DNA of 13,927 bases from contig JAILNW010000219.1 of assembly GCA_024691145.1 (NCBI GenBank), forward strand, positions 1 through 13,927. Direction: 5' to 3'. Below are positions 1 through 7,585 of this stretch, one piece after another. Under the pieces are notes generated by a model that saw only the letters and a program-made list of their open reading frames with translations, made no database searches and was not told the origin of the DNA. The position numbers and the translations under genes are program-made. Numbering within the stretch: the stretch's first letter is position 1; the number at the start of each line of letters is the position of its first letter. Source of the stretch: Lachnospiraceae bacterium. GTDB lineage: Bacteria; Bacillota; Clostridia; Lachnospirales; Lachnospiraceae.

Positions 1-41
1 TAAAATAAACGTCGAGTATAGAAAGTTAGCGAGGTTTTAAG

Positions 42-713
42 ATGGATAAAAAAGTGTATAATTCCATAAAGGATATTGATTTATCAAAGTATGAGTATCT
101 GTTGTTTGATTTAGATGGCACATTAACGGATTCGTCAGAAGGAATTGTTAATTCTGTTATTTATGCCTTAGATAAAGTTGGTATTAAAGAAAATGACAGG
201 GGGAAGTTACTTAACTTTATAGGACCGCCACTTCAGGCATCTTTTGAGAAATATTATGGATTTACACCTGAAGAAGCACGTGATGTAATAGTATATTACA
301 GAGAATGCTATGAGAAAAAAGGCATGTTTGAGAATAAGCTTTATGATGGAATAGAAGATACTTTAAAGTTCTTTAAAGATAATGGCAAGAAGATAATGCT
401 GGCAACTTCAAAGGCTGAAGAATATGCATATATGATACTTGAACACTTTAACATCAGGCAGTATTTTGATTATGTGGCAGGGGCATCCTTGGAAATAAAA
501 AGAACAGCAAAGAAAGATGTTATAATATATGGATGTGAGAAATTTAATGAAACATCTTTGGAGACAGCAATTTCAAAAAGTATCATGATTGGTGATACTA
601 TATTTGATATAGAAGGTGCAAAGGCATGTGGCATGGACTCAATAGGTGTTTTGTATGGATTTGGAGATATGGAAGAATTTAAGGATGCAGCTTATATAGC
701 GGAGAATCCATGA
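42..713 (+). CDS. HAD-superfamily hydrolase, subfamily IA (phosphoglycolate-phosphatase-like)
   Basis: This is a 223-residue cytosolic phosphatase-type protein of the haloacid dehalogenase fold. Motif I is FDLDGTLTDS, with nucleophile Asp23 and general acid/base Asp25. Motif II is probably the Thr/Ser of MLATSK near residue 122, and a lysine in the KRTAKKD stretch suits motif III. Motif IV is MIGDTIFDIEGAKACG near residues 183-198. The segment between motifs I and II is a helical cap of the C1 type, as in phosphoglycolate phosphatase (PGP/Gph-like) proteins, and the length is normal for these. The family dephosphorylates small metabolites, but the cap does not reveal the substrate. ATG 42 is preceded by a weak AGCGAGG SD. 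No promoter is visible in the 41 upstream bases, so it may belong to an operon that starts outside the window. Family assignment is firm; the substrate is unknown. Confidence 0.85.
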   Translation: MDKKVYNSIKDIDLSKYEYLLFDLDGTLTDSSEGIVNSVIYALDKVGIKENDRGKLLNFIGPPLQASFEKYYGFTPEEARDVIVYYRECYEKKGMFENKLYDGIEDTLKFFKDNGKKIMLATSKAEEYAYMILEHFNIRQYFDYVAGASLEIKRTAKKDVIIYGCEKFNETSLETAISKSIMIGDTIFDIEGAKACGMDSIGVLYGFGDMEEFKDAAYIAENP

Positions 714-785
714 GAACAATATAATTATGTTAACAAAATATTAATATTTAATTAATAAAAAATATACAATTAAAATTCAATTTTA

Positions 786-794
786 TGATATTAT
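786..794 (+). promoter_or_regulatory. Candidate extended -10 promoter for the 856-3123 gene pair
   Basis: TGATATTAT fits an extended -10 element (TGn followed by TATTAT at 789-794), 61 bases before the ATG at 856. No good -35 lies 17 bases upstream, which is tolerated in extended -10 promoters. The rest of 714-855 is very AT-rich, includes a 14-base palindrome at 736-749 (AAATATTAATATTT), and shows no clear terminator for the HAD gene. Confidence 0.4.
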
Positions 795-855
795 AGTATG
801 AGGTAGGACTGTGTAGATTTCTACTCTAATTCTTAAATATAAAGGGGAAGTATTT

Positions 856-1560
856 ATGAATAATGGAAGTATGTCTTATAATACACAAGATGTAAGTATT
901 GATAACAGCTCTGCTGACAAGTTCTTTTCACTTGGCAACTTTAAAAAGTGGAAGTTGTTCAGAGATGCTGATTGTGAATTAAAGGATTATAGCAAGCAGT
1001 CATTATATAAAGAGGCTGAGTGCAACCTTGAAAGTATTGGAAATCATCATGCTAATTCTGAGAGCCTGGTTAAGTCAGATGTGGACTGTAATCTCGTTGA
1101 GTATGACAGAGAGAAGCAGCATAACTCTGCACAGGGAAAGGAAAGCAGATTAAAAGCAGATTTTGAATGGGAACATATAATTAATAATAATATAGAGACA
1201 CAGTTACAGTCAGAAGCAACTGCCCTTTTGCGTAATGCATATATTGCTTTGGCTTGTTCAGTACTTTATGTATTATTTTTTGTTATAGCCGGTGGCGACC
1301 ATACAAAGCAGATTATTATAGTATTGACTATTGCACTTATAGGTTCTGTGTTAAACCTTTTTGGCAATGTTGTACTATATATGATAGATTGCGATTATGC
1401 ATTAACTAGAAATATTGCTGACTTTCTGGATATAGAACCATTATGCGTTCAGAAGGCTTACAGCGACAGAAAGCTTCTTATGCTTGAGTGTGAACTAAGC
1501 AAGCTTAAGATAGCTGAAGACAGAAAGAATAAAATTAATAATAAAGCTTTTATAGCATAG
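856..1560 (+). CDS. Unrecognised membrane protein with two helices and Cys-containing N-terminal repeats
   Basis: I do not recognise this 234-residue protein. The first 115 or so residues are polar and contain three copies of a short motif: DADCEL at 37-42, EAECNL at 53-58 and DVDCNL at 75-80. A looser relative lies in KADFEWE near 100-106. Two hydrophobic segments follow at about 128-146 and 152-176, separated by a short turn (GGDHTKQ), so both ends should face the same side, probably the cytoplasm. The C-terminal 55 residues are charged and helical. There is no N-terminal signal peptide. ATG 856 has a good SD (AGGGGA, 843-848). The gene ends 18 bases before the gpmI start and the two are probably co-transcribed, but a mutase neighbour does not suggest a role. 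It is probably a genuine gene, given its SD, length and close packing. Confidence 0.7.
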   Translation: MNNGSMSYNTQDVSIDNSSADKFFSLGNFKKWKLFRDADCELKDYSKQSLYKEAECNLESIGNHHANSESLVKSDVDCNLVEYDREKQHNSAQGKESRLKADFEWEHIINNNIETQLQSEATALLRNAYIALACSVLYVLFFVIAGGDHTKQIIIVLTIALIGSVLNLFGNVVLYMIDCDYALTRNIADFLDIEPLCVQKAYSDRKLLMLECELSKLKIAEDRKNKINNKAFIA

Positions 1561-1578
1561 AATGTGAGGATAATAATT

Positions 1579-3123
1579 ATGAGTAAGAAACCAACAGTAT
1601 TAATGATCCTTGATGGATTTGGACTTAATGAGAAAAAAGAGGCTAATGCAGTATTTGAAGCTAATACACCTGTAATTGATAATCTTATGGCTACATGCCC
1701 ATTTGTAAAGGGGTATGCAAGTGGCATGGCAGTAGGACTTCCTGATGGACAGATGGGTAATTCAGAAGTTGGACACCTTAATATGGGTGCAGGAAGAATT
1801 GTATATCAGGAATTAACAAGAATCACAAAGGAGATTCAGGATGGTGTATTCTTCGAGAATGAAGCATTTTTAGAAGCCGTTAAAAACTGCAAGGAGAATG
1901 ATTCTGCACTTCATTTATACGGATTATTATCAAGTGGTGGTGTACACAGCCATAATACACATCTTTACGGACTTCTTGAACTTGCTAAGAGAAATGGTCT
2001 TGAGAAAGTATATGTACACGCATTTTTAGACGGAAGAGATACAGCACCTACTTCAGGAAAGGATTTCGTTCAGGAATTAGAAGACGAGATTAAGAAGATT
2101 GGTGTTGGTAAGATAGCATCTGTAACAGGAAGATATTATGTAATGGACAGAGATAACAGATGGGACAGAGTTGAGAGAGCATATAATGCACTTGTTATGG
2201 GTGAAGGAGTAACTGCAACAGACGCAGTTACAGCAGTGACACAGTCATATGAAAAGGAAGAGACTGACGAGTTTGTTCAGCCAACAGTAATTATGGAGGA
2301 CGGAAAGCCAGTTGCTACTATTAATGAGAAGGATTCTATTATATTCTTCAACTTCAGACCAGACAGAGCCAGAGAGATAACGAGAGCTTTCTGCGATGAA
2401 GAATTTAGCGGATTTGAAAGAAAGAAAGGCTTTATGAAGCTTACTTATGTATGTTTTACAGAGTATGATGTAACAATTCCTAATAAGATTGTTGCATTCC
2501 ATAAAGTTGAGATTACTAATACATTTGGAGAATTCTTAGCAAAGAATAACCTTAAGCAGCTTAGAACAGCAGAGACAGAGAAGTATGCACATGTTACATT
2601 CTTCTTCAATGGTGGTGTTGAGGAGCCTAACGAAGGTGAAGAAAGATTACTTGTTAATTCACCAAAGGTTGCAACATATGACTTACAGCCAGAGATGAGC
2701 GCTTATAAAGTTGCAGAAGGTCTTGTAGATGCAATCAAGTCACAGAAATATGATGTGATTATTGTTAACTTTGCAAACCCTGATATGGTTGGACATACAG
2801 GTGTTGAAGCGGCAGCAATCAAAGCAATTGAGGCAGTTGATGAGTGTGTTGGAAAAACAGTAGAAGCTATTAAAGAAGTTGATGGACAGATGTTTATCTG
2901 TGCAGACCATGGTAACGCTGAACAGCTTGTAGATTATGAAACAGGTGAGCCATTTACAGCACATACAATTAATCCTGTTCCATTTATTCTTGTTAACTAT
3001 GATGAGAATTATACATTAAAAGAAGGCGGATGTCTTGCAGATATCGCACCTACTCTTATTGAAATGATGGGACTTACTAAGCCAGCAGAAATGACAGGAC
3101 AGTCTTTATTAGTCAGAAAGTAA
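1579..3123 (+). CDS. gpmI: 2,3-bisphosphoglycerate-independent phosphoglycerate mutase
   Basis: This cytosolic enzyme interconverts 3-phosphoglycerate and 2-phosphoglycerate in glycolysis and gluconeogenesis, using two Mn ions and a phosphoserine intermediate. The 514-residue length is typical. Visible signatures are the metal-binding Asp12 in ILDGFG, the phosphorylated Ser62 in GQMGNSEVGH, SSGGVHSHNTH, HAFLDGRDTAPTSG, GRYYVMDRDNRWDR, FFNFRPDRARE, the ADHGNAE metal site and HTINPVPF. These place the residues needed for catalysis in the order known from the Bacillus enzyme. I chose ATG 1579 over the in-frame GTG at 1564, because GAGGA at 1566-1570 lies 8 bases before ATG 1579 and overlaps the GTG. 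It lies 18 bases after the unknown membrane gene and is probably in its operon. No strong terminator follows; the next promoter begins at 3133. Confidence 0.97.
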   Translation: MSKKPTVLMILDGFGLNEKKEANAVFEANTPVIDNLMATCPFVKGYASGMAVGLPDGQMGNSEVGHLNMGAGRIVYQELTRITKEIQDGVFFENEAFLEAVKNCKENDSALHLYGLLSSGGVHSHNTHLYGLLELAKRNGLEKVYVHAFLDGRDTAPTSGKDFVQELEDEIKKIGVGKIASVTGRYYVMDRDNRWDRVERAYNALVMGEGVTATDAVTAVTQSYEKEETDEFVQPTVIMEDGKPVATINEKDSIIFFNFRPDRAREITRAFCDEEFSGFERKKGFMKLTYVCFTEYDVTIPNKIVAFHKVEITNTFGEFLAKNNLKQLRTAETEKYAHVTFFFNGGVEEPNEGEERLLVNSPKVATYDLQPEMSAYKVAEGLVDAIKSQKYDVIIVNFANPDMVGHTGVEAAAIKAIEAVDECVGKTVEAIKEVDGQMFICADHGNAEQLVDYETGEPFTAHTINPVPFILVNYDENYTLKEGGCLADIAPTLIEMMGLTKPAEMTGQSLLVRK

Positions 3124-3132
3124 AAATTTGTA

Positions 3133-3161
3133 TTGAATATTGTTTTACAATATGCTAAAAT
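3133..3161 (+). promoter_or_regulatory. Sigma-A promoter for secG
   Basis: The -35 TTGAAT (3133-3138) and -10 TAAAAT (3156-3161) are 17 bases apart, and TGC before the -10 makes it extended. The predicted start, near 3168, leaves a leader of about 100 bases before secG. A 6-bp inverted repeat, ATATTG/CAATAT (3137-3142 and 3148-3153), lies in the spacer and slightly overlaps the -35. Confidence 0.65.
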
Positions 3162-3267
3162 TATAATGTTGATTGTGTTAGACATTGATTATGTTAAGAA
3201 AGGAGATTCCACTTTTAGTTAATAGTTATAAAGCATGGTGTTATAATTATTAGGTGGAAAATTGAAA

Positions 3268-3507
3268 ATGGCAGGATTAAGAATTTTTTGTATAGTATTA
3301 TACGTTATAGTTTGTATTGCATTGACAATAGTAGTACTTGCTCAGGAAAGTAAGCAACAGGGATTGTCTGGTGCCATCAGTGGAGCAGCAGAAACATACT
3401 GGGGCAAGAACAAGGGACGTTCAATTGAAGGAACACTTGTTATAATTACAAGAGTATTAGCTGTATTATTTATAGTATTAACACTTGTACTTGAGAAGAT
3501 TTTTTAA
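3268..3507 (+). CDS. secG: Preprotein translocase subunit SecG
   Basis: SecG is the small accessory subunit of the SecYEG channel and assists SecA-driven protein export. The 79-residue product has the typical layout: a hydrophobic helix at about 4-24, a polar loop with the family pattern QESKQQGLSGAISGAAET and a basic GKNKGRS stretch, and a second helix at about 57-76. Length and topology match SecG of other Firmicutes. ATG 3268 is preferred to the in-frame TTG at 3262: the AGGTG element (3252-3256) leaves only about 5 bases to the TTG but 11 to the ATG. The secG-rnr-smpB order is common in Firmicutes and supports the call. An intrinsic terminator follows directly. Confidence 0.93.
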   Translation: MAGLRIFCIVLYVIVCIALTIVVLAQESKQQGLSGAISGAAETYWGKNKGRSIEGTLVIITRVLAVLFIVLTLVLEKIF

Positions 3508-3516
3508 ATTGTTTAT

Positions 3517-3565
3517 AAGAACTATTGTTTAGTGGAAGAATTTAACTAATCAATAGTTCTTTTTT
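3517..3565 (+). terminator. Intrinsic terminator between secG and rnr
   Basis: A perfect 11-bp stem (AAGAACTATTG at 3517-3527, CAATAGTTCTT at 3551-3561) encloses a second 5-bp stem (TTAGT 3529-3533, ACTAA 3545-3549) and is followed by six T residues (3560-3565). It lies 10 bases after the secG stop, so secG is at least partly uncoupled from rnr. Confidence 0.85.
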
Positions 3566-3616
3566 ACAAGAGTTATTGTAAAAAAATGGAATAAAATATA
3601 AAAAGGGAGGAATTAT

Positions 3617-5803
3617 ATGGATAAAGAGGAATTATATGAACAGAGAAAAAACAGAGTAGAAGAATTAATATATGATAAAAACTATAAGCCTATGAATGAG
3701 AAGGAACTTATGGATATAATGCAGGTTCCTAAGGAAGATAAGGCTGAATTTATGAATATAATTAATGAACTTATGGCTGAGTGTAAGATAACACTTAATG
3801 GAAAGAAGAAGTTTAAAAAAGCAGGAACTAACATAGTATGCGGAACATTTATGGCTACAACAAGGGGCTTCGGCTTTGTAAAGGTTGAAGGCATGAAAAA
3901 TGATATATTTATTTCCGCATCTGACGTAAATGATGCATTTGCCGGAGATACAGTTCAGGTAAGAATTGATGATAACAGTACCATAAACTCATTTACACAT
4001 GAATCAAAGAATCCAGAGGGTGTTATTGTTTATGTCATAAAGAGAAATGTTACTCAGATTGTAGGAATGTATCAGGCAAGCAGAGACTTTGGATTTGTTG
4101 TGCCAGATGATAAGAAGATAAAGTCAGATATTTATATACCAAAGAAGAAAAGCAAAGGTGCTGTTAATGGACATAAGGTAGTTGTTGAGATTACAAGTTA
4201 TGGTGATGATAACAGTAATCCTGAGGGTGTAATTACAGAGATAATAGGACATGCCAATGACCCGGGTGTTGATGTTATGTCCGTTGTAAGAGCCTGTGGC
4301 ATACCTTATGAATTTCCAGATGAGGTTATGGAAGAGGTTGAGTCTATACCTGAGGTTGTTCTTGAAGAAGAAAAGACAGGAAGAGAAGACATAAGAAATC
4401 TTCCTACTGTTACAATTGATGGAGAGGATGCCAAAGACCTTGATGATGCCATAACTATTTCAAGAGATGGAGAATTCTATATACTTGGAGTACATATAGC
4501 AGACGTAACTCATTATGTTAAGGAGAACTCTCCGCTTGATAAGGAAGCATTAAAGAGAGGAACTTCAGTTTACCTTGCAGACAGAGTTATACCACAGCTT
4601 CCGCACGCGCTTTCTAATGGTATATGTTCTCTTAATGCAGGAACAGACAGACTTGCCCTTAGCTGCTTTATGAAAATTGATAAGAAGGGTGTGGTTGTTG
4701 ATCATAGAATAAGTGAGACTCTTATTAATGTAGACAGACGAATGACTTATACTGATGTTAATAAGATTGTTGAGTTTGACGACCCTGATACATGCAAAAA
4801 GTATGAGGATTTTGTTGGTATGTTCAAACTTATGCAGGAACTTGCACTTATACTTAGAACAAAGAGAAAGAAAAGAGGCTCAATTGACTTTGATTTCCCA
4901 GAAACAAAGATTAGTCTTGATGAGAAGGGAAAGATTGTAGACATTCAGCCTTATGAAAGAAATAAAGCAACACGAATAATAGAAGACTTTATGCTTATTG
5001 CAAATGAAACAATTGCAGAGGACTTCTTCTGGAAGGAGACACCATTTGTATATAGAACACATGAGAATCCTGACAGCGAAAAAATCCTTAAACTCAGCAT
5101 ATTTATTAACAACTTTGGATATGCCATTAAAGGTGATAAGGAAGAGATTCATCCCAAGGAACTTCAGAAACTTATAGAGAAGATTGAAGGAACTCCAGAG
5201 GAGATGCTTATTAGCAGACTTACCCTTCGTTCAATGAAGCAGGCTAAGTACAGTACTGATTGTGAGGGACATTTTGGTCTTGCTACAAAGTACTACTGCC
5301 ACTTTACATCACCTATAAGAAGATATCCTGACCTTCAGATACATAGAATTATAAAGGAAAGTCTTAATGGAAAACTTACTGAAAGAAGAGTGAGACACTA
5401 TGAGAAGATTCTTCCTGAAGTTGCCAGACTTTCAAGCTGCTACGAAAGAAGAGCTGACGATGCTGAAAGAGAAGTAGAGAAGATTAAGAAAGTTGTATAT
5501 ATGAAGCAGTTTATAGGACAGGAATTTGATGGTGTAATATCAGGAGTTAACAGCTTTGGATTCTTTGTTGAACTTCCTAATACTGTTGAAGGTATGGTAA
5601 GAATTGATAATATTGACTGGGATCAGTATGAATTTGTAGAAGAAAAATACATGCTTATGGGTACAGTATCCCACAGACAGTTTACACTTGGCCAGAAGAT
5701 CAGCGTAAAACTGTTGGAAGCAGATGTTGCTTTAAGACAGATAACATTTGGCCTTGGAAGCAAGGAGTTTTTGAAGAAAGGTTCGGAAGAGGATAATGAG
5801 TAA
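3617..5803 (+). CDS. rnr: Ribonuclease R
   Basis: RNase R is a processive 3'-to-5' exoribonuclease that can unwind structured RNA. It degrades rRNA fragments and, with SmpB-tmRNA, nonstop mRNAs. The 728 residues show an N-terminal winged-helix region (about 15-60), two cold-shock OB domains (GTFMATTRGFGFV near 75-115; GMYQASRDFGFV near 147-195), the RNB catalytic domain with the acidic cluster TIDGEDAKDLDDA, and an S1 domain (about 632-715). The four acidic residues that align with the catalytic Asp set of the family are Asp268, Asp274, Asp276 and Asp277. The C-terminus is short and acidic (KKGSEEDNE), lacking the long lysine-rich tail of the E. coli enzyme. ATG 3617 has a strong SD (GGGAGG, 3604-3609). 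Its stop overlaps smpB by 8 bases, implying translational coupling. Confidence 0.96.
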   Translation: MDKEELYEQRKNRVEELIYDKNYKPMNEKELMDIMQVPKEDKAEFMNIINELMAECKITLNGKKKFKKAGTNIVCGTFMATTRGFGFVKVEGMKNDIFISASDVNDAFAGDTVQVRIDDNSTINSFTHESKNPEGVIVYVIKRNVTQIVGMYQASRDFGFVVPDDKKIKSDIYIPKKKSKGAVNGHKVVVEITSYGDDNSNPEGVITEIIGHANDPGVDVMSVVRACGIPYEFPDEVMEEVESIPEVVLEEEKTGREDIRNLPTVTIDGEDAKDLDDAITISRDGEFYILGVHIADVTHYVKENSPLDKEALKRGTSVYLADRVIPQLPHALSNGICSLNAGTDRLALSCFMKIDKKGVVVDHRISETLINVDRRMTYTDVNKIVEFDDPDTCKKYEDFVGMFKLMQELALILRTKRKKRGSIDFDFPETKISLDEKGKIVDIQPYERNKATRIIEDFMLIANETIAEDFFWKETPFVYRTHENPDSEKILKLSIFINNFGYAIKGDKEEIHPKELQKLIEKIEGTPEEMLISRLTLRSMKQAKYSTDCEGHFGLATKYYCHFTSPIRRYPDLQIHRIIKESLNGKLTERRVRHYEKILPEVARLSSCYERRADDAEREVEKIKKVVYMKQFIGQEFDGVISGVNSFGFFVELPNTVEGMVRIDNIDWDQYEFVEEKYMLMGTVSHRQFTLGQKISVKLLEADVALRQITFGLGSKEFLKKGSEEDNE

Positions 5804-6266
5804 GGAGAATTTTAAGCTTATTGCCAATAACAAAAAAGCTTACTTCGATTTCTTTATAGATGAAAAGTATGAAGCCGGTATTTCCCTGCACGGAACAGAG
5901 GTAAAGTCTGTCCGTATGGGGAAGTGCAGCATTAAAGAATCATTTATAAGAATCGAAAATGGGGAAGTTATTGTTTATAACATGCATATAAGTCCTTATG
6001 AAAAAGGCAATATTTTTAATAAAGACCCATTAAGGGTTAAGAAACTGCTTATGCATAAGCAGGAAATTAATAAGATTGCAGGACAGATAAGCCAGAAGGG
6101 ATATACCCTTGTACCACTTCAGGTATATATTAAGGGAAATCTTGTGAAGGTTGAGATTGGTCTTGCAAGAGGTAAGAAGTTATATGATAAGAGACAGGAT
6201 ATAGCAAAGAAAGACCAGAGAAGAGAAGCAGAAAAGAACTTTAAAGTATCTAATCTTTATCACTAG
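5796..6266 (+). CDS. smpB: SsrA-binding protein SmpB
   Basis: SmpB binds the tRNA-like domain of tmRNA and delivers it to ribosomes stalled without a stop codon, mimicking the missing anticodon stem in the decoding site. The 156-residue length is standard. Family signatures are the N-terminal beta-barrel with GISLHGTEVKSVRMGKCS near 28-45, NMHISPYEKGN, PLRVKKLLMHKQEI, and GLARGKKLYDKRQ leading into the basic C-terminal tail (KKDQRREAEK) that becomes a helix in the mRNA channel. The ATG is inside the end of rnr, with an ATGAGTAA overlap, so the two are co-translated. Its RNA partner ssrA lies 2.8 kb downstream on the same strand, and two membrane-protein genes sit between them. Confidence 0.97.
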   Translation: MSKENFKLIANNKKAYFDFFIDEKYEAGISLHGTEVKSVRMGKCSIKESFIRIENGEVIVYNMHISPYEKGNIFNKDPLRVKKLLMHKQEINKIAGQISQKGYTLVPLQVYIKGNLVKVEIGLARGKKLYDKRQDIAKKDQRREAEKNFKVSNLYH

Positions 6267-6286
6267 ACAATTGGAGGACTTTAGTA

Positions 6287-7561
6287 ATGTCTAATAAAAC
6301 ACATAAAAAGGCGGATAAGAAGAAAAAGTATGATGATGAAAAGCTTATAGACAAGCTTAAAACATATAATTACAGTATAGTATATGCCATTGTGCTGGTA
6401 GTAATTGGCTTTATATTTTTACATGATTTGTTTGGAGGAACCTTATTTTCACATAATGCATGGGATAGTTATGCCATACAGGCTAAGGCATGGCTTGATG
6501 GAAAGGTAAGTCTTGGACAGAATTATCCATGGCTTGAACTTGCGGTGTATAAAGATGATTATTTTGTATCTTTTCCACCATTTCCATCGGTACTTATGTT
6601 GCCATGGGTTATAATATACGGGCTTAATGCACCTAATAACTTAATTATGATTATGTATGTTATAGTGGCAATTGTACTTGCTTATAAGATTATAAGATTC
6701 TTTAATTACAAAGAAGAGGAAGCATCATTTTTAGCCGTGGTTGTTGTACTTGGCTGTAACATGCTTTGGATGGCAACTATGGGAGGTGTTTGGTTTCAGG
6801 CACAACTTGTTAATATGATACTTTGCCTTGGAGCATTGTTATGCATGCTTAATGACAGAAGAAAACTTTCTTACTTTTTAATAGCATGTGCAGTGGGCTG
6901 CAGACCATTTAGTGCTCTTTATTTTATAGTGCTTTTTGTATGGTATTATCTGAAGGATAAAAAAGAAGCAAAGGATGATAAGGAGAGCTTTGTAAAAATC
7001 ATAATTAAAGGCCAGGGTAAGAGTTTTATTGCACCTTTAGTGGTTGCAATTGTATATATGTGGTACAACTATGTAAGATTTGACAGCCCATTTGAGTTTG
7101 GACATAATTATCTTCCTGAGTTTACAGAGTCACAATATGGACAGTTTAATATAGTTTATCTATGGGATAATTTAAAAAATCTTATATTCAGAGGAATTAC
7201 AATTGATAAAGCCTTTAAAATTGACATTCCAAGATTTAATGGATTTTTGTTCTATATAGCAAACCCATTATTCTTAGTAGCTATGATATATATAGTAATA
7301 AATATTAAAAATAAGTCATTTGACCTTATAAGAATAATCCTGGCATCACTTACTGTAGTAAATCTTTTATGTTTATGCATGCATAAAACACTTGGAGGCT
7401 GGCAGTTTGGTGCAAGATATACAGTTGACATGATACCATATGCTTTGTTATATATAATGCTAAGCAAGAATAATAAGAGACTTAAAAGATGGGAATATTT
7501 CTTAGGAATTTTTGCAATAATGTTTAATCTTTATGGAGCAATTTATATAGGCAACGGATGA
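6287..7561 (+). CDS. Polytopic membrane protein, probable GT-C-type glycosyltransferase
   Basis: The 424-residue protein has a basic cytoplasmic N-terminus (KTHKKADKKKK) and roughly ten hydrophobic segments, beginning with about 30-50. The first extracytoplasmic loop carries an acidic residue in HNAWDSYAIQAKAWLDGK, followed by the loop and helix entry DDYFVSFPPFPSVLMLPW. Near the C-terminal end is GGWQFGARYTVDMIPY. This arrangement resembles GT-C glycosyltransferases (GT39/ArnT-like), which transfer sugars from polyprenyl-phosphate donors outside the membrane. I infer this from layout and motifs only; donor and acceptor are unknown. ATG 6287 has a strong SD (GGAGGA, 6273-6278), 20 bases after smpB. 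The next gene starts 24 bases downstream, so rnr-smpB and the two membrane genes look like one operon. A transporter or an uncharacterised membrane family remains possible. Confidence 0.6.
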   Translation: MSNKTHKKADKKKKYDDEKLIDKLKTYNYSIVYAIVLVVIGFIFLHDLFGGTLFSHNAWDSYAIQAKAWLDGKVSLGQNYPWLELAVYKDDYFVSFPPFPSVLMLPWVIIYGLNAPNNLIMIMYVIVAIVLAYKIIRFFNYKEEEASFLAVVVVLGCNMLWMATMGGVWFQAQLVNMILCLGALLCMLNDRRKLSYFLIACAVGCRPFSALYFIVLFVWYYLKDKKEAKDDKESFVKIIIKGQGKSFIAPLVVAIVYMWYNYVRFDSPFEFGHNYLPEFTESQYGQFNIVYLWDNLKNLIFRGITIDKAFKIDIPRFNGFLFYIANPLFLVAMIYIVINIKNKSFDLIRIILASLTVVNLLCLCMHKTLGGWQFGARYTVDMIPYALLYIMLSKNNKRLKRWEYFLGIFAIMFNLYGAIYIGNG

Positions 7562-7585
7562 TAACAACGAGAGGAACTATTAACG

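Noticed and set aside
1..41. Possible tail of an upstream gene
   Set aside because: Too short to read in any frame with confidence; only the weak SD for the HAD gene is supported.
1564..1578. GTG start extending gpmI by five codons
   Set aside because: The SD GAGGA overlaps this GTG and is correctly spaced for ATG 1579; the GpmI family begins at MSKKPTVLMILDG.
3199..3206. SD-like AAAGGAGA in the secG leader
   Set aside because: No ATG, GTG or TTG at usable distance opens a frame of any length, and secG has its own site at 3252-3256.
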